DNA of 41,667 bases from Pseudobutyrivibrio sp. (lineage in GTDB: Bacteria; Bacillota; Clostridia; Lachnospirales; Lachnospiraceae): positions 1 to 41,667 of the forward strand of contig JAFYYE010000230.1 of the NCBI GenBank assembly GCA_017557715.1, read 5' to 3'. Below, piece by piece: positions 31,916-40,377 of this stretch (within the stretch, counting starts at the first letter, position 1; every line of letters begins with the position of its first letter). A program made the translations under genes and the position numbers. The notes below the pieces were generated by a model. The model saw nothing but the letters and a program-made list of their open reading frames with translations, did no database searches and was not told where the DNA came from.

Positions 31916-32620
31916 ATGGTTAAAGTTGGTGATATTGTTTCTTTGGAAAATGAATCAACATATTATGGTGGACAAAAGATTCCTCAGTGGGTACTGGATG
32001 ATAAATGGATTATAAAGTCTATATCAGGAGATAAAGTTATTCTTGGGAAAAATGAAAATGGCTCCCATGAAATAAATAGTCCGGTTAATTTGAAATTCGT
32101 TAAAGAGTATAAGGCTGGAGATAGTGCAAATCTAAATAATAAGCCAGTTGAACCAATCTTGCCTCAGAATCCACAAACTAATCAGGGAGGAATGCAAATA
32201 TCACAAAGGGGAGTTGAATTAGTTGCAAAATATGAGGGCTGTAGATTGGAAGCATATAAGTGTCCCGCGGGAGTTTGGACAATTGGATATGGCCATACAG
32301 CAGGAGTAACACCAGGACAGAAGTTGCCATCAAAAGAATATGCTATGGAGTTACTTAGAGCTGACTTGAAAAAATATGGAAACTCTGTAAATGATTTAGC
32401 CAAGAAGGGGATTATTACATTCCCTATTACACAGAATCAGTTTGATGCATTAACAAGCTTCTGTTATAACTGCGGCGCTGGAAATCTTCAGAAGTTAGTT
32501 TCGGGCAGAAATCCATCTCAAGTGGCAGAAAAATTTATGGCTTATACAAAAGGTGGAGGAAAAGTTTTGCCAGGTTTAGTTAGAAGAAGAGAAGAAGAGA
32601 GAGATTTGTTTCTTAGATAA
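31916..32620 (+). CDS. GH24 lysozyme with N-terminal SH3-like domain
   Basis: A 234-residue phage-type muramidase that cuts the peptidoglycan sugar backbone. Residues 1-62 (VKVGDIVSLENESTYYGGQK and on) resemble a bacterial SH3 wall-binding domain; a linker follows, then the GH24 domain (about 96-234). The catalytic triad is E107, C116 and T122 in YEGCRLEAYKCPAGVWTIGY, spaced E-8-C-5-T as in P21/P1-type enzymes. TQNQFDALTSFCYNCGAGNL is the second family motif. No signal peptide or holin gene is seen. AAGGAGGT precedes ATG 31916. First gene of the operon. Confidence 0.93.
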   Translation: MVKVGDIVSLENESTYYGGQKIPQWVLDDKWIIKSISGDKVILGKNENGSHEINSPVNLKFVKEYKAGDSANLNNKPVEPILPQNPQTNQGGMQISQRGVELVAKYEGCRLEAYKCPAGVWTIGYGHTAGVTPGQKLPSKEYAMELLRADLKKYGNSVNDLAKKGIITFPITQNQFDALTSFCYNCGAGNLQKLVSGRNPSQVAEKFMAYTKGGGKVLPGLVRRREEERDLFLR

Positions 32621-32637
32621 TTATAAAGGAGAATAAT

Positions 32638-33501
32638 ATGCCTTATCGTAGCAAATCGGATGAAAGCAGTATGGATAAAGATGGTAACAATGAATCAATA
32701 ATGGACAGCGATTTTATACCATTAGATGATTTGGTATATGCACCTCTTTATGCGATTGCAAAATCCAATCAACAACTTAGAGCTGATATACTACAGTCTA
32801 TTCGTGCTATGGGAACATCTAAGCAAAATGGGCAAGAAGAAGTTATTCATATGAATAACATTAATATTGCTTATGACCAGATTAGGCCAGAAGGTGACGA
32901 TGGATACAGTGTTGATAATCTACAGGTGCAAGTTCCCTTATTATCAATGGTTCCTGTAACAAATTTGGGAGTCGATAAAGCTGAAATCAACTTTTCTACA
33001 GAAGTAAAAGCTGTAGATAATCCTAATACTGGAGAGCGGAAGATAAATGCAAGAATATGTTCACCCTCTCAAAGAGAAAGTGATTTCTTGCCAAAAATAT
33101 CATATAAGTTACAGGTTTCATCAATACCGGCTACTGAAGGAATCTTACGTCTAACTGACGCCTTGTCATCTAGTCAGGTGGCGAAAAAAATTGGAAGTAC
33201 ACCTATTGCTATCTCTGGAGATTTTGGCACAGATGAACAGAAGAATATTATTCAGAAAATAAAAGTTCTTAAAGCTAAGATTGGCAAGTTAAATCAGTTA
33301 CATCAGAAGATATCAGAAATGATTGATGAACAAGAGAGACTTCATCAGCTTAGTAAAGATTCTTTTGAGGAAGATACATATGAATTTGATAGGGACAAAT
33401 ACAAGATGGCCCAATCCAATATTATTAATCGAATAATGGAATATAAAGAGGAAATTATGAATATGGAAATATCATATGGCCTTGATAAGGATTATGAGTA
33501 G
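32638..33501 (+). CDS. DUF2589 protein, copy 1
   Basis: A 287-residue protein with a DUF2589-type core: PLDDLVYAPLYAIAKSNQQL (about 28-47), then YSVDNLQVQVPLLSMVPVTN and VDKAEINFSTEVKAV strands. The C-terminal 80 residues are a charged coiled coil (KIKVLKAKIGKLNQLHQKIS). DUF2589 has no known function; the beta-rich core with a helical tail could suit a self-assembling or scaffold protein. AAAGGAG precedes ATG 32638, 17 bases after the lysozyme stop. It shares the core with the larger copy at 33782. Confidence 0.85.
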   Translation: MPYRSKSDESSMDKDGNNESIMDSDFIPLDDLVYAPLYAIAKSNQQLRADILQSIRAMGTSKQNGQEEVIHMNNINIAYDQIRPEGDDGYSVDNLQVQVPLLSMVPVTNLGVDKAEINFSTEVKAVDNPNTGERKINARICSPSQRESDFLPKISYKLQVSSIPATEGILRLTDALSSSQVAKKIGSTPIAISGDFGTDEQKNIIQKIKVLKAKIGKLNQLHQKISEMIDEQERLHQLSKDSFEEDTYEFDRDKYKMAQSNIINRIMEYKEEIMNMEISYGLDKDYE

Positions 33502-33730
33502 AAAAAAAGCAAAAAAAGAAATCCAATTGGATAGAGGTGAACTACAAAATGTTCTAGATAACATATGTGAAAATATCAATATTGATAGCATTTGTAACTG
33601 GGAAAATTCAAATAAAGAGAAAGTGATTTTTATAGAGAACGTAACTCTTATGTCCTTTGAAGAGCCAGTAATGGCAAAAAAGAAACCTTGTTTTTTAAGG
33701 CGGATAATCGATTGTCTTTTGCGGTGGTAG
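33494..33730 (+). CDS. Small protein between two DUF2589 genes
   Basis: A 78-residue protein with basic ends (MSRKKAKKEIQLDRGELQNV and KKPCFLRRIIDCLLRW) around an acidic, beta-like middle. ATG 33494 overlaps the previous stop as ATGAGTAG, so translation is probably coupled; the ATG at 33476 in the same frame is an alternative. The amphipathic C-terminal helix could touch membrane. I do not recognise it. Confidence 0.62.
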   Translation: MSRKKAKKEIQLDRGELQNVLDNICENINIDSICNWENSNKEKVIFIENVTLMSFEEPVMAKKKPCFLRRIIDCLLRW

Positions 33731-33781
33731 ATACTATGCCCAAAAGAAAAATAAAAAAATATAGAAAGAGAGGTAAAGCGT

Positions 33782-34957
33782 ATGTCAATTGGACAACAAT
33801 TTCAAGGACTCCCTATGGATCAATTAATTGGTAGTCCCTTGTCAGCAGCAGCAGATGCAAGTATTCGTCTAGCTAATTCTACTGCCGACTTCATCAACAA
33901 AGTTGGATTTGATGCGGAAGGTAATGTTAGAAATGTAGCTTTCAGGTACGAAAAACGCAGCACAAATGACGATGGAACAAGCAACTTGGATGAAATGAAA
34001 GTAGATGTTCCAATGTTGGCTATTGTTCCCATTCCAAATCTACAGGTAGACGAAGTCAATATTCTGTTTGATATGGAAGTAAAACAAAGTGAAAGAAGTG
34101 AAACTGCAGTAGATGTAGGTGCAACAATTACAGGTACAGCACGACTCGGAATAATTAGTGTAAGTGTATCTGGTAGTGTTAGTGCTCATCAGGCAAACAC
34201 AAGAAGTAGTGATAACTCGGCTAAATATCATGTTGATGTTAGAGCTACAAATCATGGCACTCCTGAAGGTCTTGCAAGAGTACTGGACATGATGGCTGCT
34301 AACGTAGCACCTTCCCTTGTAGGAAGTACGCTTAAGGACGGTAATGGTCAGGATCTTTCTGAGCAGGCAAGAATCAAAGCAGAAAAGCTTAAGGCTCTTA
34401 GAAACGAAATTAACCAGATAGAGAATAGACTTTCTGCTGCACAGGATGGACTTTCTGCAAGTATTGTTCAACTCAAGAAGGTTGGTCAGAGTCAGCTTAA
34501 TGTTTATCAGTCAATTATGACAAGTAAAATGAATTCCGTTGATAAGCCTAATGCTGGTACTGCTGAAGGTGGAGGTACAGCTGGTAATTCAAATGAAGCA
34601 ATTGAGAAGTACAGCACAGCTATGGATACAGTTAATCAGAGTTGGAATTCTTTCCAGAACAAGGCTTCTGATGTAATTAAGATGATTGCTGACCAAAAAA
34701 ATGATAATGAAGCTTCTGAGAAAAAGACAGTATCGAATCTGTTTGCCCTTAAGTCTATTAAAGATGATGGAGCGGTTGCTGAGTATGGAGCTGGTGAAAC
34801 ATATTATGATTCACTACTTGTAGCACAGCAAAATGCAGTTGAAAGACAGAAGGTTGTTAATCAAACAGAAAATGAACTACTTACAAAGAAGAATGAGTAT
34901 AGTTCAGCAATATCTGGTCCTTCTCAGACAACACCTGCAACAACTCCAAGTACTTAA
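33782..34957 (+). CDS. DUF2589 protein, copy 2
   Basis: A 391-residue protein. The N-terminal 110 residues are a clear DUF2589 match: GLPMDQLIGSPLSAAADASI (about 9-28), FINKVGFDAEGNVRNVAFRY, then DVPMLAIVPIPNLQVDEVNI. A Ser/Thr/Ala-rich beta segment follows (about 115-160), then two coiled-coil stretches (about 200-260 and 280-380), ending in a Thr/Pro-rich tail (SQTTPATTPST). It has no signal peptide or membrane segment. AGAGAGGTAAAGCGT precedes the ATG. Probably the main structural component of the operon; that is inference. Confidence 0.87.
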   Translation: MSIGQQFQGLPMDQLIGSPLSAAADASIRLANSTADFINKVGFDAEGNVRNVAFRYEKRSTNDDGTSNLDEMKVDVPMLAIVPIPNLQVDEVNILFDMEVKQSERSETAVDVGATITGTARLGIISVSVSGSVSAHQANTRSSDNSAKYHVDVRATNHGTPEGLARVLDMMAANVAPSLVGSTLKDGNGQDLSEQARIKAEKLKALRNEINQIENRLSAAQDGLSASIVQLKKVGQSQLNVYQSIMTSKMNSVDKPNAGTAEGGGTAGNSNEAIEKYSTAMDTVNQSWNSFQNKASDVIKMIADQKNDNEASEKKTVSNLFALKSIKDDGAVAEYGAGETYYDSLLVAQQNAVERQKVVNQTENELLTKKNEYSSAISGPSQTTPATTPST

Positions 34958-34985
34958 AAGAGATTAAGGGAGGTAAGAGGTAATT

Positions 34986-35273
34986 ATGGCACAACGTAAT
35001 GAGAAGATGACATTTGTTGATGTCGGATTTGTAAAACTCGTCACAGTAGGCAGTGTAAATCCTAATAATCCCTTATCGGATCAGTCTAGGGAATCACAGG
35101 AGAAATATTTGAATCGCTGTCTGAATGATTACCCAAAAGGAATTATTCTATCCAAAGATACAACTATTGGTAGGTATGTGTTGGGGGAACATGAGTTGAC
35201 TATGGAAAAGGTTACATATCATGTGGGCTTTCCTAGAAAACCAATGTGGATGGAAGAAGATGAGGGCGAGTAA
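34986..35273 (+). CDS. Small hypothetical protein of the DUF2589 operon
   Basis: A 95-residue protein (EKMTFVDVGFVKLVTVGSVN, SKDTTIGRYVLGEHELTMEK, PRKPMWMEEDEGE). Beta-strand-rich, acidic at the end, without a known domain. GGGAGGTAAGAGGTAATT precedes ATG 34986. It lies 28 bases after the second DUF2589 gene and 35 bases before the STAS gene, and so belongs to the same operon. A partner of DUF2589 is possible. Confidence 0.65.
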   Translation: MAQRNEKMTFVDVGFVKLVTVGSVNPNNPLSDQSRESQEKYLNRCLNDYPKGIILSKDTTIGRYVLGEHELTMEKVTYHVGFPRKPMWMEEDEGE

Positions 35274-35308
35274 ATCTAACATATGCCAATAATAGATGGG
35301 GGGTAAAA

Positions 35309-35608
35309 ATGAAGATTACAACAAATATTGACGAGAGTCACTGCACGATAACACTTGATGGAAAACTTGATACGTCTACTGCGTCATTTGTTCAGGAGAA
35401 ATTCGATGAAATTCCTGCTAATGTATCCCATATAACTGTTGATATGGAGCAGTTGAACTATATATGTTCATCTGGTTTGAGAGTTTTGCTAAAAGAGACA
35501 AAACTAATGAATAATCGAGGTGGAGATGTAGAAGTGATTAACGCAAATGAAGACATTAGAGAAGTGTTTAAAATAACCGGGTTCAATAAAATATTATGTG
35601 TGCGATGA
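35309..35608 (+). CDS. STAS-domain anti-anti-sigma factor
   Basis: A 99-residue protein of the SpoIIAA/RsbV type: KITTNIDESHCTITLDGKLD (2-21), then ITVDMEQLNYICSSGLRVLL (42-61) with the phosphorylatable Ser at 54 or 55, and VFKITGFNKIL at the end. In known systems the unphosphorylated form releases a sigma factor or other target by binding a kinase, and SpoIIE-type phosphatases regenerate it. The phosphatase gene is the last large gene of this operon. GGGGGGT precedes ATG 35309. No kinase gene is seen nearby. Confidence 0.93.
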   Translation: MKITTNIDESHCTITLDGKLDTSTASFVQEKFDEIPANVSHITVDMEQLNYICSSGLRVLLKETKLMNNRGGDVEVINANEDIREVFKITGFNKILCVR

Positions 35609-36681
35609 TTCCTTTTATTGATCAAGGATTAAATAGGTGTTACCGGGTAAAGAATAAGTCTGGAGAAGAAAAAACATTTCTTATTCGATTAAGTGAACCC
35701 GGAGACGAAAAAGGAATGATTGAGTGTATTCGTGACGAATACGGTGACACCTATTTTAAGAGAAGTTTTTATAATGAAGGTTTTTTGGCTGAAAAGGCAA
35801 AAAAGAAAGAGATAATTTTCTTAGTTGCAGAGGTTATTGATACAGCTTTGAGAACGGAGTCCTCACGAACCGGAGAAATAGCTGGAATGACAATACTAAA
35901 GGATTTTTATCCAGAGGAATCCATGTGCGAGGTTGCATCACAAATATTTAAGAAAAAATATAGAGGTTTTGGACTGTCGATGATATTTTTTGAGCATAGC
36001 ATGTATATGGTTGAAAACACCAACCGTACATCTGTAATTTGTTTACCTGTTATGTTTCATGATATTACTCAAAGATTAATGAAACGATTTGGATTGGTGG
36101 CAACAGGTCTTATCATGAATGTGTTTGATGTAGAAGGAATTATACATTCATATGATAACGGAAGAAACACCAAACATTCTCAGGGATTGCAGGTAAAGAA
36201 AATATCTAAAACTAAGGTAGGCACTCTATATATACCAAGAGAACATATTAAGTTTTGTAAGAAAATATATAGATCCCTAGGTGTAAAGTATAAGATTTCA
36301 AGATTTTCCAAATATAATAGGAAAACTTCCTTTAGTGAGGTTACTTGTGCCCAAGACGCCAATCAAAACAGCTTAGAAATAAGAATCATTTCCATAGGTG
36401 ATGATGTGTTAGAACAGGTTGATAGGGTACTAAAGGAATATCCTTTAAGAGGAAAACAGACAGCCAATATTTTTCTAAATATTAATGATGAAAACGCAGT
36501 ATGGTTATATGAACAGCTCAAAAACAGGGATTGGTTTTTTGCTGGGTTAAGACCTTTATGTGGTAGAAATGAGTTTATGATTCTACACAACTGTGGAGAA
36601 ACTAAAGTATATTTTGAAGATTATCACATGAGTGAGGAGTTTAGAAAAATAGTTGAGTATGTACAAAAGCATAGGGGGTAA
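35605..36681 (+). CDS. GNAT-like acetyltransferase-fold protein
   Basis: A 358-residue protein. Residues 24-160 look like a GNAT acetyltransferase domain: KTFLIRLSEPGDEKGMIECI, FLVAEVIDTAL, GEIAGMTILKDFYPEESMCE and FKKKYRGFGLSMIFFEHSMY, the last in the acetyl-CoA-binding position. The C-terminal part (about 230-358) may be a degenerate second copy. The start ATGA overlaps the STAS stop, so expression is coupled; ATG 35596 is an alternative. In other genomes such proteins sit beside SpoIIE and STAS genes; the substrate is unknown. Confidence 0.75.
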   Translation: MIPFIDQGLNRCYRVKNKSGEEKTFLIRLSEPGDEKGMIECIRDEYGDTYFKRSFYNEGFLAEKAKKKEIIFLVAEVIDTALRTESSRTGEIAGMTILKDFYPEESMCEVASQIFKKKYRGFGLSMIFFEHSMYMVENTNRTSVICLPVMFHDITQRLMKRFGLVATGLIMNVFDVEGIIHSYDNGRNTKHSQGLQVKKISKTKVGTLYIPREHIKFCKKIYRSLGVKYKISRFSKYNRKTSFSEVTCAQDANQNSLEIRIISIGDDVLEQVDRVLKEYPLRGKQTANIFLNINDENAVWLYEQLKNRDWFFAGLRPLCGRNEFMILHNCGETKVYFEDYHMSEEFRKIVEYVQKHRG

Positions 36682-36687
36682 AAAGTT

Positions 36688-37329
36688 ATGCCAATTTTAA
36701 ATTTAGAACATAATACCATTATTGAAAAAGTTATTGACGCTTGTGAGTTTAACGAAGGAGAAGCTGATATTTCCAAATATATTAGAGGCGGAATATGCTT
36801 TGCCTTGAGTGTGGAATGGTTAAGAGCTATTCATGAAAATGTAGCGGGCTGGAATAATGTTTACGGTACAACAAATCATTATAATGCAAATCCAACGTAT
36901 TATATGCAGATCGCTAGAAATTTTCAGGCTTATAAAAGAAGCGATGAAAATTCATTGAGAAGCTTATTAGGAACCAAGACAGTCGAGGCGGATTATACTG
37001 CATTTGCAAGCTTAATGACAGGCAATATTTTTAAGAGATGTGATCCAGGTTCTGGTCATATTAAAACTCCTGATGTATTGGCAAAACAAATCTGTAGTTC
37101 TAGTAATTATTTATTGTTTTATATGGATTTAAAAGAAGGCGCTCATGCAGTAGCTGCATATGTTGATAAAACCAATGGAACAGTATATTTTTATGATCCA
37201 AATTGTGGAGTAGTAAGTTATTCATCAGAAGCTCAGTTGAAGGAATTTCTCACTGAATGGTGGGGAGAGTATAAGGATAAAAGCACAATTAAAAATGTTG
37301 CGCTATATATGGTTATTCCATCAAAATAA
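36688..37329 (+). CDS. YopT-type (C58 family) cysteine peptidase
   Basis: A 213-residue cysteine peptidase related to YopT/AvrPphB. The triad positions are C37 (YIRGGICFALSVEWLRA), H153 (KEGAHAVAAYVD) and D170 (VYFYDPNCGVVSY), in the order C-H-D, with the typical CxALSxxW and FFDPN-type motifs. Family members cut host proteins or process toxins, often as injected effectors. GGGGGT precedes ATG 36688, 6 bases after the GNAT-like gene. No secretion signal is visible. A hairpin with T-rich tail follows. Confidence 0.85.
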   Translation: MPILNLEHNTIIEKVIDACEFNEGEADISKYIRGGICFALSVEWLRAIHENVAGWNNVYGTTNHYNANPTYYMQIARNFQAYKRSDENSLRSLLGTKTVEADYTAFASLMTGNIFKRCDPGSGHIKTPDVLAKQICSSSNYLLFYMDLKEGAHAVAAYVDKTNGTVYFYDPNCGVVSYSSEAQLKEFLTEWWGEYKDKSTIKNVALYMVIPSK

Positions 37330-37355
37330 TAAACTCAATTAATAAGTTGATATAT

Positions 37356-37389
37356 GACCGGTCATGTAGACCATGGCCGGTCTATTTTT
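37356..37389 (+). terminator. Hairpin between peptidase and phosphatase genes
   Basis: GACCGG-(T)-CATG pairs with CATG-(G)-CCGGTC, followed by TATTTTT. It can act as a partial terminator or attenuator within the operon, lowering phosphatase expression relative to upstream genes. Confidence 0.7.
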
Positions 37390-37395
37390 AACAAT

Positions 37396-39594
37396 ATGAA
37401 AAGAAAAAAATCAATTCAAAATAAAATAATAGCCCTGCTGCTATCTTCTGTATTAACTGCTTTATTTATTTCGTCAACGTTAGCCTTGTTAAACATAAAT
37501 TCCATGAAAAAAAGTTTTGACAATCAAAGTGAGGAATTCGAGCAATCTACAACAATTTATGTTGAAGATGAAATGATAGATAAAACATGCAAGCAGCTAT
37601 TAATTTTATCCGATAGTAATGCAGCGGCTATAGATAAAAGATTTGAAAATATAAATCATGATGTGGATGGAATTGTAAACCTTGCGGAACATATATATGC
37701 CAATCCAGCTCTCTATAAAGCCAGAAAGGTGGATTTGCCACAAAGGAATAATTACAATTTATCCACTCAGTTATTGTGGTCAAAAAGTATTAGTGATAAT
37801 ACGACCGATAGTCCTACAGTTCCTTCATATACACAAGAAATATCAAAGTTGGCCAACATACAGGATTTGCTGTATGAGATAAACTATAGTAACGATATGA
37901 TTTCATCTGTATACATAGCCACAGAATCCGGCTGGATGATACAGGCAGATTACATATCCAATAAGAAATATTCTGGAGAAAAAGAATTGCCTGATAATTA
38001 TGAGGCATCAGAGCGTCCGTGGTTTATTAATGCAAAAAATAGTGAACGAGGAGAAATAGTTCACACGGAAGTTTTTCAGGATATACATAGCAAATCGGAT
38101 TGTATAGTTTGTTCGAAAGCGGTATATAAAGGGAATGTCTTTGTTGGAGTTGTGGGCGTAGGTTCATATTTGGATGAGATATATCAAGAAGTAGATAAAA
38201 CTAAAACTGTGCTTGAAAAAAATTATTCAAATACAGGGTATGCCTTTTTAGTAGATGAAAATGGAAAAATTGTAGTATCAGGTGCAACTAGTGGAGAAAC
38301 TGCAGTAATAGGAGAAACAAATACTGACTTAAAAAGAAGTAGTAACAGTGATTTGAGAACCCTTGCAGAATCTATGCAGAAAAAAGAGAGTAAATGCACG
38401 AAAATAAAAATCAATGATAAAGAAGTATTTATTGCATATGCGCCACTAGATACGTTGGGATGGAGCTTTGCCACAGTTGTAGATGCCGAAGAAATATTAA
38501 CGCCGGCTAATGAAAGCAAAGAGATGATAAATACTTTGAATTCTAATTTTAATAAAAGCGTAGGAGATTCACAGCAGGTTATAATAATAGAATTTATTAT
38601 TGTGACCATGGTTTTGTTTATTGTGTTTGGATTTTTATCTATTAAATTAGGTAAACGTATTTCCGAACCAGTTCAAAAACTTACTGCTGAAGTAGTAGGA
38701 ACTAATGGAAAAAATCTTGATGGTTTAATTGAATTTGATACAAACGATGAGTTAGAGGATCTTGCAAATGCATTTAACAATATGCGCTTGCAGATAAAAG
38801 AATATATTGAAAATATTAAAATAATCACTAAAGAAAAAGAGAGAATACATACGGAATTACTAGTGGCAACAAACATTCAAAATGATATGCTTCCTGACAG
38901 TTCAAGCATGCTAAATAGTAGTGAAGAATTTTCAATTTATGCTATAGCATATCCGGCGAAAGAAGTCGGAGGTGATTTCTATGATTTTTTCTTTATAGAC
39001 CAAGACCATTTGGCATTTATAGTAGCTGATGTTTCCGGTAAAAGTGTTCCGGCAGGTTTATTTATGGTAATGGCAAAAACACTGATAGAAAATCAGTTGA
39101 TGTTGGGGAAGAATCCTGCTGAGACTTTTGAAGATGTTAATTCTGCATTATGTAGAAATAATCGTAATGGCATGTTTTTAACTGCGTGGTTAGGTTTTTT
39201 AGAACTATCAACTGGCAAGTTGGACTATGTAAACGCTGGTCACAATTGCCCGCTATTATATGAAGCTGAATCTAATACGTATAGTTGGCTTACTGGAGTC
39301 AGTGGCTTTGTATTAGCTGGTATGGAGGATATGACTTACGAACAGAAACATATGGTATTAAAAAAAGGAGACAAGATTTTTGTTTATAGTGATGGAGTGC
39401 CAGAGGCAAATGATATTAAAGGGGATATGTATGGGAATGCTGCATTAGAACTATTCTTTAGTAGGAATTCATCACTTAATCCTGATTCCTTCTGTGGTCA
39501 ATTAAAAACTTCATTAGAACAATTTCAAGGTGAGGCAGAACAATTTGATGATATTACAATGCTATTTTTAGAATATAATGGGGGCAAAAAATGA
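37396..39594 (+). CDS. dCache-HAMP-SpoIIE (PP2C) sensor phosphatase
   Basis: A 732-residue membrane sensor phosphatase. TM1 is about 11-31 (IIALLLSSVLTALFISSTLA), then an extracellular dCache-type sensor (about 60-380), TM2 about 392-415, HAMP (about 416-470), a short coiled coil, and a SpoIIE PP2C domain (about 510-732) with VGGDFYDFFFID, VADVSGKSVPAGL, VNAGHNCPLLYE, FVYSDGVPEAND and FDDITMLFLEY. It should dephosphorylate the STAS protein in response to an outside signal. The frame opens at 37354 inside the hairpin; ATG 37396 is preferred, although neither has a ribosome site. Confidence 0.9.
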   Translation: MKRKKSIQNKIIALLLSSVLTALFISSTLALLNINSMKKSFDNQSEEFEQSTTIYVEDEMIDKTCKQLLILSDSNAAAIDKRFENINHDVDGIVNLAEHIYANPALYKARKVDLPQRNNYNLSTQLLWSKSISDNTTDSPTVPSYTQEISKLANIQDLLYEINYSNDMISSVYIATESGWMIQADYISNKKYSGEKELPDNYEASERPWFINAKNSERGEIVHTEVFQDIHSKSDCIVCSKAVYKGNVFVGVVGVGSYLDEIYQEVDKTKTVLEKNYSNTGYAFLVDENGKIVVSGATSGETAVIGETNTDLKRSSNSDLRTLAESMQKKESKCTKIKINDKEVFIAYAPLDTLGWSFATVVDAEEILTPANESKEMINTLNSNFNKSVGDSQQVIIIEFIIVTMVLFIVFGFLSIKLGKRISEPVQKLTAEVVGTNGKNLDGLIEFDTNDELEDLANAFNNMRLQIKEYIENIKIITKEKERIHTELLVATNIQNDMLPDSSSMLNSSEEFSIYAIAYPAKEVGGDFYDFFFIDQDHLAFIVADVSGKSVPAGLFMVMAKTLIENQLMLGKNPAETFEDVNSALCRNNRNGMFLTAWLGFLELSTGKLDYVNAGHNCPLLYEAESNTYSWLTGVSGFVLAGMEDMTYEQKHMVLKKGDKIFVYSDGVPEANDIKGDMYGNAALELFFSRNSSLNPDSFCGQLKTSLEQFQGEAEQFDDITMLFLEYNGGKK

Positions 39595-39659
39595 AAGAAT
39601 GGTCAGGTACTCCCAACCAAGATACACAGGTAAAAATACAAACTTCACTAAAAAAATAG
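39591..39659 (+). CDS. Possible 22-residue peptide or truncated gene start
   Basis: GGGGGC precedes an ATG that overlaps the phosphatase stop, giving MKEWSGTPNQDTQVKIQTSL and two Lys before a stop that lies in the terminator stem. A SpoIIE gene is often followed by a kinase gene of the RsbW type, so this may be its broken start, or simply chance. Confidence 0.3.
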   Translation: MKEWSGTPNQDTQVKIQTSLKK

Positions 39660-39681
39660 AGCCATAAGTGCTCTATTTTTT
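39651..39681. terminator. Bidirectional intrinsic terminator
   Basis: AAAAAATAGAGC pairs with GCTCTATTTTTT around a CATAAGT loop. It serves both the phosphatase operon (+) and the converging HTH gene (-). Confidence 0.92.
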
Positions 39682-39918
39682 TACCGTATATTCATCTAAG
39701 TCATATTTGTCTGTTTCAGAATCGTCTACAAAAGCAATTATTTCGTCTGGCTCACAGGACAGTATTTTACAAAATCGGTCGATTGAAGAAAGTGTGTAGT
39801 TATGATTGTGTTTTAATCTGTATACTTCTACAGGATTAAAGTCGTAATTTTCTACAAGTTGGTATGTGGTAATTCCACGTTTTTTTAGTTGTTCCCATAA
39901 AGGATCAAATGTAATCAT
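39673..39918 (-). CDS. XRE-family HTH protein on the minus strand
   Basis: An 81-residue single-domain HTH protein: WEQLKKRGITTYQLVENYDF, then NPVEVYRLKHNHNYTLSSID and RFCKILSCEPDEIIAFVDD, of the YozG-like XRE group. It is the only confident minus-strand gene in the window. GGGAGAG lies 7-14 bases before its start. It converges on the SpoIIE operon with a shared terminator. It could regulate the operon or a neighbouring element. Confidence 0.85.
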   Translation of the reverse strand: MITFDPLWEQLKKRGITTYQLVENYDFNPVEVYRLKHNHNYTLSSIDRFCKILSCEPDEIIAFVDDSETDKYDLDEYTVKK

Positions 39919-40040
39919 AAACTAGCTCTCCCGCATAAAAACCTGAGGTTCACACACAAGTATGAGATAATTTTATTATATTTATAGTATATTAACAGGT
40001 TAAATCATTTGATAATATACATTTAAGTAATTCAGAGTAA

Positions 40041-40222
40041 AAAAGAAGGGTTTTAACAAAAGAGGAGCAGATTACATTTTTTGAATGCTCAAAAGGTACA
40101 TATTTTGACAACTTATTCGTAGTGGCAGTTACCACTGGAATGAGAATTGGTGAGATATGTGCCTTGACATGGGATGATATTTATTTTAAAACTAAGAAGA
40201 TATCTGTCGCCAAAACACTCAG
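40041..40222 (+). pseudogene. Integrase gene fragment
   Basis: This stretch repeats the integrase gene segment near 30627-30808 (residues about 171-232, including the catalytic Arg) with only about ten differences by eye. Upstream and downstream parts of the gene are missing, and the match ends in AT-rich non-coding DNA. It is a remnant of a second, closely related integrase, left by an earlier element or by a rearrangement around the 31.9-39.7 kb operon. Confidence 0.88.
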
Positions 40223-40377
40223 CAAATCGACGTTTGTAAGGTTCTTATGTTAGAGAAAGAGCTTGACAACTTCCGGTCTATCGACTTGTTGTTAACCAAC
40301 ACATAACAAAAAAGACTTGTTTTTATATTTATAGAAAGCTCCCACTAATAACGTAACCACATAAACTTCTAAAAATA

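Noticed and set aside
34040..34471. Minus-strand Cys/Ser-rich 143-residue frame
   Set aside because: It is a shadow of the DUF2589 gene, whose + strand protein is a clear family match.
31916..34957. Prophage lysis and tail module
   Set aside because: The lysozyme is phage-type, but there is no holin, capsid, terminase, portal or tail gene, and the rest of the operon is regulatory or DUF2589.
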